From assembly GCA_963978905.1 (NCBI GenBank), contig OZ022259.1, positions 8,804,001-8,868,000 of the forward strand: a DNA stretch of 64,000 nt. Reading direction: 5' to 3'. A model generated the notes under the pieces. That model saw only the letters and a program-made list of their open reading frames with translations, had not been told where the DNA came from and did no database searches. Position numbers and translations under genes: made by a program. Source of the DNA: Trichostrongylus colubriformis. Its lineage: Eukaryota; Nematoda; Chromadorea; Rhabditida; Trichostrongylidae. Position 1 is the stretch's first letter. Every line of letters starts with the position of its first letter. Below are positions 13,501 through 22,531 of this stretch, one piece after another.

Positions 13501-16500
13501 TAATTAGCTTCTCACCGGTATTTATGATAATATATAGACCAAATTCGTATCGACATTTTCAAATAAGAATGGATGCCAATGATCAAAGTGAACTGAACAA
13601 AATATCGATAGACTACTACCAAAATTGGATTTGAGCGACCAAATGACGTCTTACATGCCGTTTGTGGGGAAGACCACCAAGTGGTAAACCAGGCTTTTGT
13701 TTTATCTCTTGGCACAGACTGCAGTGATCAACCCTGGATTCTCTACTGTAAAAGTAAGGTGACTAAAATGAAATTGAATGGTCACAAACTCGAGCTTGTA
13801 GAAACATTACTGCATTGCGAGGAAACATACATGAACACTCCCACTCACAGGCTCGAAGAGTTGTGCGAGGGTAAGACGAATGATCGCAAGCGATGCGTTG
13901 TATGATATAAAGCAAGGGTGCATATACGCTGCATTTCATGCCAAAGAGCCCGTGCCCGTTGCAGCGGATACAGGCACTATTTTTGTTTTGATTGTTTCGA
14001 AATAACCACAAAAAAATGTGATCAATGATCGCTATTTATCCCTTTATTTAGGAGCTAAAATAATTCAACAATCAAAAGTTATTTCTTGGACCATGCTATG
14101 TGTAGAAAACCTTCATATTTGGGTTATACATTACAAAGAAACAATCAAACAGAAGTTTGGAATGAAGCTTGAAATATAAGTTACAAGGTTGTTTGTGATA
14201 CGACATCATGTCACACGGTCCCACGCGGCGAACATGGTGTGTCACGACGTCGTGTCACACGGTCGTCAATGGGTTAAATTTGAGGTTTGAGGTCGTGAAG
14301 GAATAAGTATAACAATTAGTAGCTTGCTTTGCACAGGATTATTATCACTTCACCACATCTGCAGGCCACGGATTTTGTACACAGTAGTCTACCGATAAGC
14401 ACGACAGGTACCATCCTGAACTGACAGCGTCATCGAAATCTCATCGTGCGTGCTATGAATCTTTCTACGTTAGCGACAATGACAATGGAGCGGGTGGCTC
14501 ATGCTAGCAGGCCGATCCAGAGTAAAAAACCTTGACGATGACCGATACTGCTACATCCCAACACTACAAAATCACGATTTATACAAGATTTGATACACTC
14601 ATTCACAGTCACTCACACTCACATTCATTCCTGAGTGCACTCGAATCCTTAATGAAAATTGTACTTGGTAATCGACATTCGTACTTACAGGTGGAGCCGG
14701 TGAAAACAGTCATGCAGCTGATTTTTGTGCCATCCGTCCTTATCACTTCTATCGTGTGCTACATTTTTATAAACAGATATTTCCGCAGTAATAGTGGCTA
14801 TACAGTGAAAGTGAAACAGATGCAAGCTAGATTTTCAACCAGTATCTTTATTGAGGTAAAACGAAGTGTGCAATTAGTTCCCAACAATATTGGTTGAGTC
14901 TTCGCTTTCCTTTGATGTTGTGACCTGCGTACGTCCCTGCCCTGGCTAATGCAGTAGTATGTATCGGTACGGTACCCTGCTCTTGCTTCAAGTCCTAATT
15001 CGAAAGAAGCTTGAAGACCTGTTGCTAGTACCTATCGACTTTTAATAAAGTTGCTCATTACAAACCACATGCAAGGTTCCACGCGGAAATATTAAGCCTA
15101 AGAGATTGTCTACGGAGGCAGAGCAGGTATCGGAGGTGGTTTGCGAGGGCTGTGGTGGAAAGCGCAGCAATCACGTTGTCGGTAACGAAGCGAGAGAAGC
15201 AAATCAACATTGATCTCGAAACTCTAGATTGCGCCTCTCCCGCTGACATTTCTGAGAAAGTTATCTGATAAATTCGTATGAGTTGTTCTTTCAAATTTTC
15301 GATTACTGCGCTAGATCAAAGGGTTTTCTGGAATACTGAGATATTGAGTTTTGTGCAGTGATTCATGAAATCAGAACCATGAAATTTCCGTGGACGATTC
15401 CTTCGAAGTCGTCGCCCGGGCAGGGAAGACAGCTGAAGCGCGAAAAGTTATATCAAGGCAAATTGAATGGGAACCTTGACGAACGCTTCTGGTTGGTGCT
15501 ACTGCAATAAACTTGAGAAAAAACTATTTATTCCGAACCGTTCTTGCGGATCATGGGTGCGTTTTCAGTGCGAAGCCATTTCACAGCGTTACCAGCAGGA
15601 CACTCGCAACGCGCGCTAACCCAATCCATGTTGTACCGCGAGCCAGTGCTACGTCATGATGCACATCTGCCGTGAATTATGTCCGAAAAATGTCAAGTTG
15701 CATCAAGATTTGTACGAGAAGGAGTCGATATATAGTAGTATATAGTCGACCTCATCGATACAGTTGGAAGCAGACCCACATCTTAACTGAGGCTCTGCTC
15801 GAAACAACTGAAAAACTCACTGATTGTGAGGCGCAGCCAAAACAGCGAGCCATTAGTGCCCCTGTTGCCTTGATAGCCCATTTCTCTCATCGTTCTATGC
15901 TTCAGGCAGTGATTCATGGCATGTTGGTACTTTCTTGGATGCTCGTCGTACCTCTTAGTTTATTTTTCAAATGGATAATAAGTGGAAATGAAACAATAGC
16001 CATTGCTTTAACTATTATTTATAGCCTGGTGAGTTGAATATTTACAAGTTCCCAGAATCTCCTTCGACCATTAACATAAACAGAGGAAGAAAATCAGGAC
16101 TAATAGATATACGAGGGTAAATTTTTCTAAATCTCGTACATGTTCTCGAATTACACCACTTTCATTAAGATTTTGATAGAACCGCGGAATGACATTCGTT
16201 CTACACCCCCACGACCTGAGTGGCAATCCAGATGCCGAATTATGGAAGCACGATTCTTCTTGGATCTTATTAATCTCATAGAGACTTTTTTGCTGATGTC
16301 TCTTGGGAATTATTACTGCATGCACATTCGAATTTTTGTTGCCACTGCAGGAAGAACGGAATTCCAGATAGTACTGCTAGCGTCCCGTTGGTATTCCTTT
16401 GCTATTGGAGCGCTTACATTATGGAGTATCTATGGATTGCTCAGGAAGCAGAACAGCCACAGGCCAGACCTTCTCTCCGAATGCAATAGAGTCTTTTCCA

Positions 16501-16544
16501 TATCACGGCGTCAACGTAACCGTTGCGCTCCCGGCACTATATAG
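7565..16544 (+). CDS. Seven-transmembrane (serpentine chemoreceptor-like) protein, six exons
   Basis: Exons 7565-7780, 7843-8000, 13210-13297, 14691-14855, 15906-16028 and 16368-16544 join in frame (exit phases 0, 2, 0, 0, 0) with GT donors (GTGAGT, GTAAGA, GTAAGT, GTAAAA, GTGAGT) and CAG/CCAG acceptors. The predicted product is about 308 residues, a usual length for nematode chemoreceptors. Hydrophobic segments appear in order: two in exon 1 (ILASVSGLVLHSYILYRML; IVIQSVVGVLLAIVKLIA), one in exon 2 ending HRMLMFMR, one in exon 3 (FYIVFTPFVLIYTVVFSIA), one in exon 4 (LIFVPSVLITSIVCYIFI), then exon 5 (LVLSWMLVVPLSLFFKW) and the exon 5/6 junction. The tail is basic and polar. Exon 6 could instead start further upstream (an open frame runs from 16140). 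An AATAAA lies near 16631. I do not assign an sr family. Introns 2 and 3 hold transposon relics. Confidence 0.6.
8716..9080. other. Probable 5' part of the LINE relic or unassigned repeat
   Basis: This intronic stretch precedes the recognisable endonuclease of the LINE. It has open frames on both strands but no domain. It may be LINE 5' sequence; that is a guess from position. Confidence 0.25.
9080..10960 (+). pseudogene. Non-LTR retrotransposon (RTE-type) endonuclease/reverse transcriptase relic
   Basis: Pieces of one LINE polyprotein appear in order but in changing frames. An APE-type endonuclease comes first: VIVGDFDAKIG at about 9221-9253, then SLSEFIMSINCTHGNSQFQ, then the terminal GSDHRL box near 9490. 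A linker containing RLVEHLHDCARRAESLK follows. Reverse-transcriptase blocks include DRIRPEHPKNLPPVILRTL, YLSECKVPTSWKTSRTMLL, EEGQPCVQAGYRRGFSTIDH (10369-10428), and the catalytic FADD box at 10769-10780. Stops and frameshifts break the reading throughout, and a perfect 27-bp inverted duplication interrupts it at 9963-10029. Sequence between KGDPHDIGN and LFTRVIL appears deleted. It lies in intron 2 of the 7TM gene, same strand. It cannot encode an active enzyme. Confidence 0.8.
9963..10029. repeat. Perfect 27-bp inverted duplication inside the LINE
   Basis: Bases 9963-9989 and 10003-10029 are exact reverse complements separated by 13 bases (9990-10002). The left arm is normal LINE coding sequence (EKVIYDFYS); the right arm is its inverted copy and destroys the frame. 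Confidence 0.9.
11698..12180 (+). pseudogene. mariner transposase relic, internally deleted
   Basis: The N-terminal helix-turn-helix region of a mariner transposase is clear (GHSAAEASWNLNRLWGEE, then ERTMCRWFARFASGDFSVQE). After 11910 the frame shifts and reads QPGRTITAESYCRNLV, then LLQDSAKPH, which carries the second catalytic aspartate of the DD34D triad, then a stop and TLPHPP. The part that normally holds the first catalytic aspartate is missing between these blocks, and the C-terminus is lost. It sits in intron 2 of the 7TM gene. It differs in sequence from the two copies at 48.8 and 50.9 kb, so it is a different mariner family. Confidence 0.75.
12130..12310 (-). repeat. Dispersed repeat copy (relative at 46195-46330)
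   Basis: On the minus strand the segment reads GGAAAGGGGGTCCTATTTCT, CGGGTTTTTGGCC and CATTTCCATCC. At 46195-46330 on the plus strand the same order occurs (GGGAAAGGGCTCTTATTTCT, CGGGTTTTTGACC, GCTTCATT). The two are diverged copies of one repeat of unknown class. Confidence 0.55.
13353..14273 (+). mobile_element. piggyBac-type element, 921 bp, decayed
   Basis: The element is flanked by TTAA on both sides (13349-13352 and 14274-14277), the target duplication of piggyBac. It begins CCCATTGACGACCG and ends with the exact complement CGGTCGTCAATGGG. Inside, plus-strand pieces match a piggyBac transposase C-terminal part. DLSDQMTSYMPFVGKTTKW near 13632-13688 contains the third catalytic aspartate region, followed by a TAA. 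Then come LLFYLL, TAVINPGFSTV and a Cys-rich zinc-binding tail (RKRCVV, stop, YKARVHIRCISCQRAR, then FCFDCFE) near 13880-14000. The N-terminal half is missing, so it is a non-autonomous derivative in intron 3 of the 7TM gene. Confidence 0.85.
13422..13445. repeat. 24-bp perfect palindrome in the piggyBac end
   Basis: The 12-base arm GTGTGACACGAC is followed directly by its complement. A near copy of the palindrome occurs in the opposite end of the element (about 14237-14260), and a diverged one near 14197-14213. It may be a subterminal transposase-binding repeat. Confidence 0.8.
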
Positions 16545-17840
16545 TGTTCTGAGAATTTTCAGGTGAACTCTCAATGTTGTACCTACCGTTGAACGTTTTT
16601 ACGTGTTTAACCAATATCAATAATAGCTAAATAAATAAAGAATTCATTTCTAAAATCTAATCGCAGACAACTTCTCTGAACATTGACAGGTAATTCGGGT
16701 AAAATTTTGCGGATCATCAATGGAGTCAACAATGAGGAACGCTCACTAATTTTAGCGAAAGTCTAAATTGCAGCTTTGTCAACTAGAACTGTGTGCTATA
16801 GTCACCTCTATTGAGGCTTGTTGCCTGTTGTGAACGATGCGGTCCCGTCCTGCGTCATTCGTTTAACGGATCCCGTATAACAGGAAAATAGGAGGCTACA
16901 CCTTCCTGGAATTGCTGGGCTCAGGAAAGTGTTTATGTCGCGCCTTCTGAGGGCAATCAAATGTTATGCCTCACAATGTAAGTATGTGTCACATTGTAAT
17001 TGTGCATGGTAAGCGGAAAAGAAAAAAGTATGTAGTTTCTGTCCTCACCAAATGGCAATTGCACTACTTCTGGGTGGAGCGCGTTAATTTTTTCGTTGCA
17101 TGCTGCATAACCCAGTGAAAGGTCGTACTTAAATCACGACAGAGCCGTGACAAATCTGTCACAACAAAAACGTACGTCAGGGTAGTTCTGTACGCTTCAT
17201 GCATTTGAGTAATTCACTACATTACAGTACCCTCGAAACATCAATTTCACAGCGATCACACTGTATATACTACTGCAACTCTTCAGATATAACGGGAAAG
17301 ATTTCTAACGTGTCTACGGCTCCTATAAATCCCTTCAGTCTGCATGCAGTTACATAGTAGTTTCAATCATACCCATTAAAATAACTGAGCGGCAGATACC
17401 GCAGGGCTCCTCTGTACGGGAACATTCGACGAGGTCCAACAAGTTGATGGACAATCAAAAGGAATTCCTCACCATCGAAGAGCAAACGTCAGCATAAAAA
17501 TGCTGTGAAACGTTTTTTCTTTATCACCGCTGCTTCATATTAATCTTGACATCGGTTTGTATAAAGTATACCTTCGTCGACAAAACACATGGCTCCTGTG
17601 AGCTGCCTATTCCCAAGGCCATTCTCAGGGAGCTTCCTGGAGATTTTTGTAAGACGTTTCTGATTATTTGCAACTCGACCGACCTCGCCAGGATGAACCA
17701 CATTTTTACTACGATCCCAACACTCAAAAGGGGTGTATGTCGCATGTTGCGGTCACTCTGTCACTGGGACGTTTGCTCCGTCATTGACACAGGTACGCCA
17801 CCCATTTGACGTGTTTCAGGCGACGCACTACTCACCTAAC
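16545..17840. other. Intergenic DNA
   Basis: The start holds the likely 3' UTR and AATAAA signal of the 7TM gene (about 16630-16637). Beyond that I see no gene; the open frame at 17546-17809 has no recognisable domain. Confidence 0.4.
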
Positions 17841-17843
17841 TTA

Positions 17844-18346
17844 GGCCGCTTCCATACTTTGCGCGGTTCAAATCGACGCCGTCACCTGCGTCGATTTGAC
17901 GCCGTCACGCAACCATTCCCGCCGCAGGAGACGGCGTCCATAGATAAGGCAGCGGTCATACATTGCGGTGCCGGCGGCAGGGCGTGGCTGTGTGTCTCGG
18001 TGTCTCCGCCTATGCACCCTGCCTCATTGCCTGCGTCATCTCTGCACCTCCCCCGTGCCACTCTAATTCGCTGCCTGTGAACGCAGTCACGCCCTGCCGG
18101 CGGTGATATGACCGCGGCCTAATGCGGACCCAAACACACTACAGTATGGTGATTGTGGCCGATTCGAATCCTGGCGCTATGCCAATAAGGTGATCGTGGC
18201 CGCTTCGTGTATTGGCACAGCGCCAAGATTCGAATCGGCCACAATCAGCATACTGTAGTGTGATTGGGTCCGCATTATCTATGGACGCCGTCTCCTGCGG
18301 CGGGCAAATGTTGCGTGAGTTTGACGCGCAAAGTATGGAAGCGGTC
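17844..18346. mobile_element. Harbinger-like palindromic MITE (outer element)
   Basis: The ends are GGCCGCTTCCATACTTTGCG and its complement CGCAAAGTATGGAAGCGGTC (last bases TC instead of CC). They are flanked by TTA on both sides (17841-17843, 18347-18349), the 3-bp TWA duplication of PIF/Harbinger transposition. Without the inner insertion the element is about 328 bp and almost wholly palindromic: GGAGACGGCGTCCATAGATA and GATTGTGGCCGATTCGAATC occur in both arms. No coding capacity is seen. Confidence 0.8.
17948..18119. mobile_element. Nested MITE inserted in the left arm of the outer MITE
   Basis: A 172-bp segment with inverted ends (GGCAGCGGTCATACATTGCG and, complemented, GGCCGCGGTCATATCACCGC) is flanked by TAA (17945-17947 and 18120-18122). 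The right arm of the host MITE has the uninterrupted site, reading on its complement AGATAATGCGG. Boundaries and duplication are therefore confirmed internally. Confidence 0.8.
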
Positions 18347-18349
18347 TTA

Positions 18350-20470
18350 CATAGCCTGAATGATTAGGATTCATTATAGCATGCCGTAAAGGCCTGCCAA
18401 CACGGTAGTTCCACACAATTATCCATTTGCTGCTATATGCTTACTACCATTTTCTCGGTGGTACACCTCCAGATAGAAAATAAGAAAACAAGAGAGCGCC
18501 GCTGGACCTTGGAATAGCGATATTCAAATTGTTGCTTGTGCGTTGGATGATTTAATGACCAGCGCGGAATCATAATGTCTTCTCTTCTGTACGATCGATT
18601 CCTTTCTTAAGCGGGGTGATCCGCGCGAGTTGTAGCGCGCCTACGACACGCTATAGGTGCGGCGTAGACGCGTCAGTAACGGAGAAAGCGCTTCAGTAGC
18701 GATGCCATCCACTACCGCCTCCCTCAAAGGCGCATTCGACGTTCGCCGAAGGAGTCGAGCTCCCGTGTCATCGATTGGAGAGCGTTGGGAGGTGTGTGAC
18801 CTTTGCACCTTGCGGGCGTGAGCCCTGTTGAAGGCGGCACCTCTAAACGCACTCCTATCAGCGATCAGCACGACTCCTTGGACAAACGTGGATTGTGCCT
18901 CCAAGGTGATCGAGAAGCGCTTTCGATGCTCGCACCTGTCGAGTGAATGAATGATGAAGAAATAAGAATACCAAACATGGAGGATGGAAGAAGAACAAGA
19001 GAATTATTCGAAAAAGTTTTGAAAGGGAAAGAATCACCAGCCTTCTGCTCACTGGAAGCTGCGTACCTTCCGATACTGAAAGGAACAATCCACGGCAATG
19101 TTCACGCCTCGTCGCGCTCCGAAAAGCTTTAGGTAGAAGAAAAGAAAGGAAATTTTCAAAAACGTTGAAAATAAGGTGTTCCTAAGCCTTCGACGAATTT
19201 GCCTAGAAGCAGGCATTTCGACAACGATTTTACGTGATGATACCATCCGACAAGGTTACTGTTATAATGGGAGTTTCTACTATCCATCTTTATCGCATTC
19301 GACATTACGCCTCTTGCCCGCGAAAATACCACCACTGCTGGCTTAATTTGGGTGTGGGCCATCTCGAGACGGAGGCCGCCATCTCATTTAGGGGTTCTTT
19401 ACGCATTTGGCACCCTCGCGCCGCGGTAATGGCACATGCTTTGCCGTTATGGAAGTGCCTATCTACTCGCGGATGGAAAAAGATACCTAAACTATCGTGA
19501 TTTGTACCTTTAAACATGTTCGTACTTTGCCCTCCTTGCCAGTCCTTGCAAGAATAAAAGTCTCGGCACTATTAAACTATCACTACGACGGAAACCATGA
19601 GTTGGGCAGCAACCTTTATTCACTTAATGTGTTCAAAACTGACAAGTGCGGGTAGCTCGTCAAGGTCGAGTAGGTAATCCTGGGTTCGTCGTTTCTCGTT
19701 TCAAATGGCTATTTCTGTAGCACAGTTGTCTACAGCTAGTTTTATGGCGCACCTTGTAGTGGTGCACAGGTGGCTGGGCGGAGAGCACTCAATTTCTCGC
19801 TGTCGTCTCCACCTGATACTATCCCACAATCATCAGTCTGCACATTCAAGCACCGTGTATATATTCGCTCAACCTCAGCGGAGGAAGGAGTTCCCCTTCA
19901 TTTATGAAGCTTGGGCAAAAATGGCGCCGGAAGCCCACTACAACCCAGCTCTGCTAGACGATAAACAACACCAGTGCTTCAAACGAATGTCATGTTCATG
20001 ATCAACACCTCAAATAATCGCCGTATAGGAACTTTCAGCCAATTTGCTGAAGAAAAGCTGTTACACTGATTAGATGCAACTGCATCAAATCGGTGTTACC
20101 ATCAAAAACGGAGGCTATATTTGTGGACAGGCGCTCGCGATCAGCCACTATGTATAGGCGAAGTTTCACCAAGAGTCAATTCTCTGATTAATTCATTATG
20201 GGCTAATGGTAGTTGAATAGCGACAAATAATGTTTTGACAAAAGGAGTACATAGAGTTTACAGTCGATCTGCCGGATCTGTCATCATTGTGATTCACAAC
20301 ACTTCTTTCCCTCTTTATGGGGTTTTTTTGCAGACCGTGTGCTCAAAGTCGGTACATTGAACATTCACTCGCCTGAGCTTACAAGGAAAGGCTCCCGGGT
20401 CACCGTGGCCATTCAAGATGAGTTGTATTAGTGCATAGAGAGTTCGAATCCTTGATGCTTTTGCTTTTGC
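18350..20470. other. Intergenic DNA without recognised gene
   Basis: Open frames on both strands (for example 18641-18904 minus and 19705-20001 plus) have no domain I recognise and no supporting splice pattern. Confidence 0.4.
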
Positions 20471-21015
20471 CTTGAGTGTTTGCTAAACGTTTGCAAAACG
20501 CTTTTACGCTCCGTTAAAGCATCTCGCGCCCCCCACTGATGAGTAATAAGGAGAGATTGGTTCTCTTCTGGATAATTCTTTTTCGCGTAAAACGACTATG
20601 ATACTCGTGCTCAGGGGCTCGAATTACCACTCTGTGCAAATTTCCATCCAAACTGAGTTTTTGACCCAGTTTCGGAAAATTAGAGGTGCCGGAGGGGTAA
20701 GTAGTAGTTTTTGAATTCTTATCTACAAAAAATCGTGCATCTGAACCAACACAACCTAGACAATTCTGTTACAGATGCTCATGGCAAAAGTGTACGTAAC
20801 AAGCGTCAAATAAGGGCATTTTCTCGGCAAGGGTTAACGACTTCTGCTTCGTTGAATGGGCTACCAGCCAATAGCTCATGAATTTTCCGGAATTCGGTCA
20901 AATTCTCGAATTGGCTAAAAACTTGTATAGTGTGGTAGTTTGATCCCCTGAAAACGAATATCATACTGGTTTTGTGCGAAAACGTTTGGCTCGCGCGCCA
21001 TAGACTTCCGAACGT
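20470..21015. repeat. Second, diverged copy of the inverted-repeat element
   Basis: At 20580-20690 the order GCTCAGGGGCTCGAATTACC, then TTTTTGACCC, matches 6260-6340 (TTCAGGGGGTCAAACTACCC, then TTTTGACCC). At 20935-21000 GTTTGATCCCCTGAAAACGA matches 6595-6680 (GTTTGACCTCCTGAACACGA). These two blocks are inverted relative to each other, as in the first copy. The outer arms are not clearly preserved. Confidence 0.5.
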
Positions 21016-21386
21016 ACCATGTAATATGGTATAACCAGTTATTCACAAAAAGTTCCATTACTCCACTCACAAAATCTTTTGGTAGTTTTGGAATGCAGAT
21101 CTGAAATCAGCGTCCAAAAGTGCGTCGTGTGATATGTGTCTCATTTCAAATGGCCACTTCGGCCTAGAATCCTTCCCTTGTCAGCCGACACCGTTGCCGT
21201 ATCCTTCAGGCCCCATAACCTCCTTCCCAGAATCATTAAGAACTGGAAGGCAGATTTGAGATCCCCGTTCGAAACTTTATATGAACATATACAACTCATC
21301 TTGAATGCCCACGGTGACCTGGAAGCCTTTCCTGTTAACTGAAGCCATCAAGCAATAGTGCACACAAAAGACAAGTACATAGTATA

Positions 21387-22232
21387 CATGGTGCGGCAAA
21401 AGTATTGACCACGACTGAGCCCCTTGACAAAGTCTTACCATTTCAATTAGAAAGGTATCACAATGAATTTGATCCAGGTATGGATGATCACTAGTCATTC
21501 CATTAAATGCCGCTGGAATTCGATAAGATCATTACTGACTCATACACAGACGAAAAGCAGATCACCATCGAGCAAGTCGTCAAGACCTTCGCCAAAACGG
21601 ACTTCAAAGCACCGAATAGATTGTGGCGAGCTGTGCAGGCTTCGCCCTCCAAGATTCTCTGGAAGAAATGTCGAGCGGGTTAGGATTCGTGCTGTTTGTT
21701 GGTCATTGCTGCGAGATGGTGAAATCGTGGATCTGTTCTGAGACCACTGTGCCGCACTCACTCCTCGTGGGGCTGTTCCTGCTAATGTCATCCAAATTGC
21801 GTCCAATGTGAGGCATCATCCAGGGATGTACCTGTTTCCTGATCTCATCTGTGTTGGTTCTCCTGATTGTTTTTGACTCGAATGTCGTCGTACTTGCGAA
21901 ACTTTGATTCTCCGCCACACCATTCGCAGCAACTGCCCTCCAGACTGCTCGAATATTAAACTGCTCGACTACTCCGTTTCGATCATACCGAAGCGCAAAG
22001 ACTGCTTTGCTTTTCACAGTTCATTCGTAAGACCACTCGTACGAGAAATGGGATGATTTGTGTGGCGAACCCCTGCTACCCCCTGGCCAGAGGCCGTCCC
22101 TTCGAATTCTAGCAACATACATGACATGTTGATTGGAAGTGTTCGTTGATCATATCGATGAGTGTCATGTTGATACCCCTTCTTCCCAGTATGATGCGGC
22201 TTTGTCAGGGGGTGAATACTTTTGCCGCATCC
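21387..22232 (-). mobile_element. Tc1-like DNA transposon relic
   Basis: The ends share an inverted repeat: TGCGGCAAAAGTATTGACC on the left and, complemented from the right, TGCGGCAAAAGTATTCACC, followed on both sides by CTTGACAAAG or CCTGACAAAG. TA dinucleotides flank it. On the minus strand, pieces of a Tc1-type transposase appear in broken frames: VWRAVAANG, then RKQVHPWMMPHIG, then a weak counterpart of the QDSAP block. At about 845 bp it is shorter than a full Tc1 element. Its right end lies six bases from the target duplication of the LTR retrotransposon. Confidence 0.65.
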
Positions 22233-22242
22233 TAAACATAGT

Positions 22243-22512
22243 TGTCGGGTCCGAGCCGTGAGTAGTGAGGCCACGCCCTCACGTGCCACCCACGGCGCAG
22301 CAGCTGGCAGAGGTCAACGGAGGTGAACGGACGGCAGTCGTGATGGTCGCCTGACCATAGCCCGTCGTGTCCTCTCCCTCGTCTTCCCCCCTCTCTATCC
22401 CTTGTCTTAGTATTATGTATCTAATGTAATAAATATGTATAACCACTTCTCTTGTAATTTATATACCGCTACATACCCTTCAGTAATAGGCCTCGCGAAC
22501 CTATTATCTGAT
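22243..22512 (+). repeat. 5' LTR (270 bp)
   Basis: It starts TGTCGGGTCCGAGCC and ends CCTATTATCTGAT. Every base read agrees with the copy at 30647-30916. A polyadenylation signal AATAAA is at 22428-22433. It does not end in the usual CA. Confidence 0.9.
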
Positions 22513-22513
22513 A

Positions 22514-22531
22514 TGGAGGTCCCAGGGAGAT
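22514..22531 (+). other. Primer-binding site
   Basis: TGGAGGTCCCAGGGAGAT begins one base after the LTR. It starts with TGG, the complement of tRNA CCA, and by recall resembles the complement of a metazoan tRNA-Gln 3' end with two mismatches. The tRNA identity is uncertain. Confidence 0.65.

Noticed and set aside
16140..16367. Longer version of the last receptor exon
   Set aside because: A good acceptor (GGAATTCCAG) at 16367 gives the required phase and a sensible membrane topology; the longer version needs a weaker acceptor. It is kept only as an alternative.
15906..16544. Possible cytochrome b561-like membrane protein (HGMLVLSWMLVVPLSLFF)
   Set aside because: The histidine pattern does not extend, and the exons join in phase with the upstream receptor exons to give a usual receptor length.
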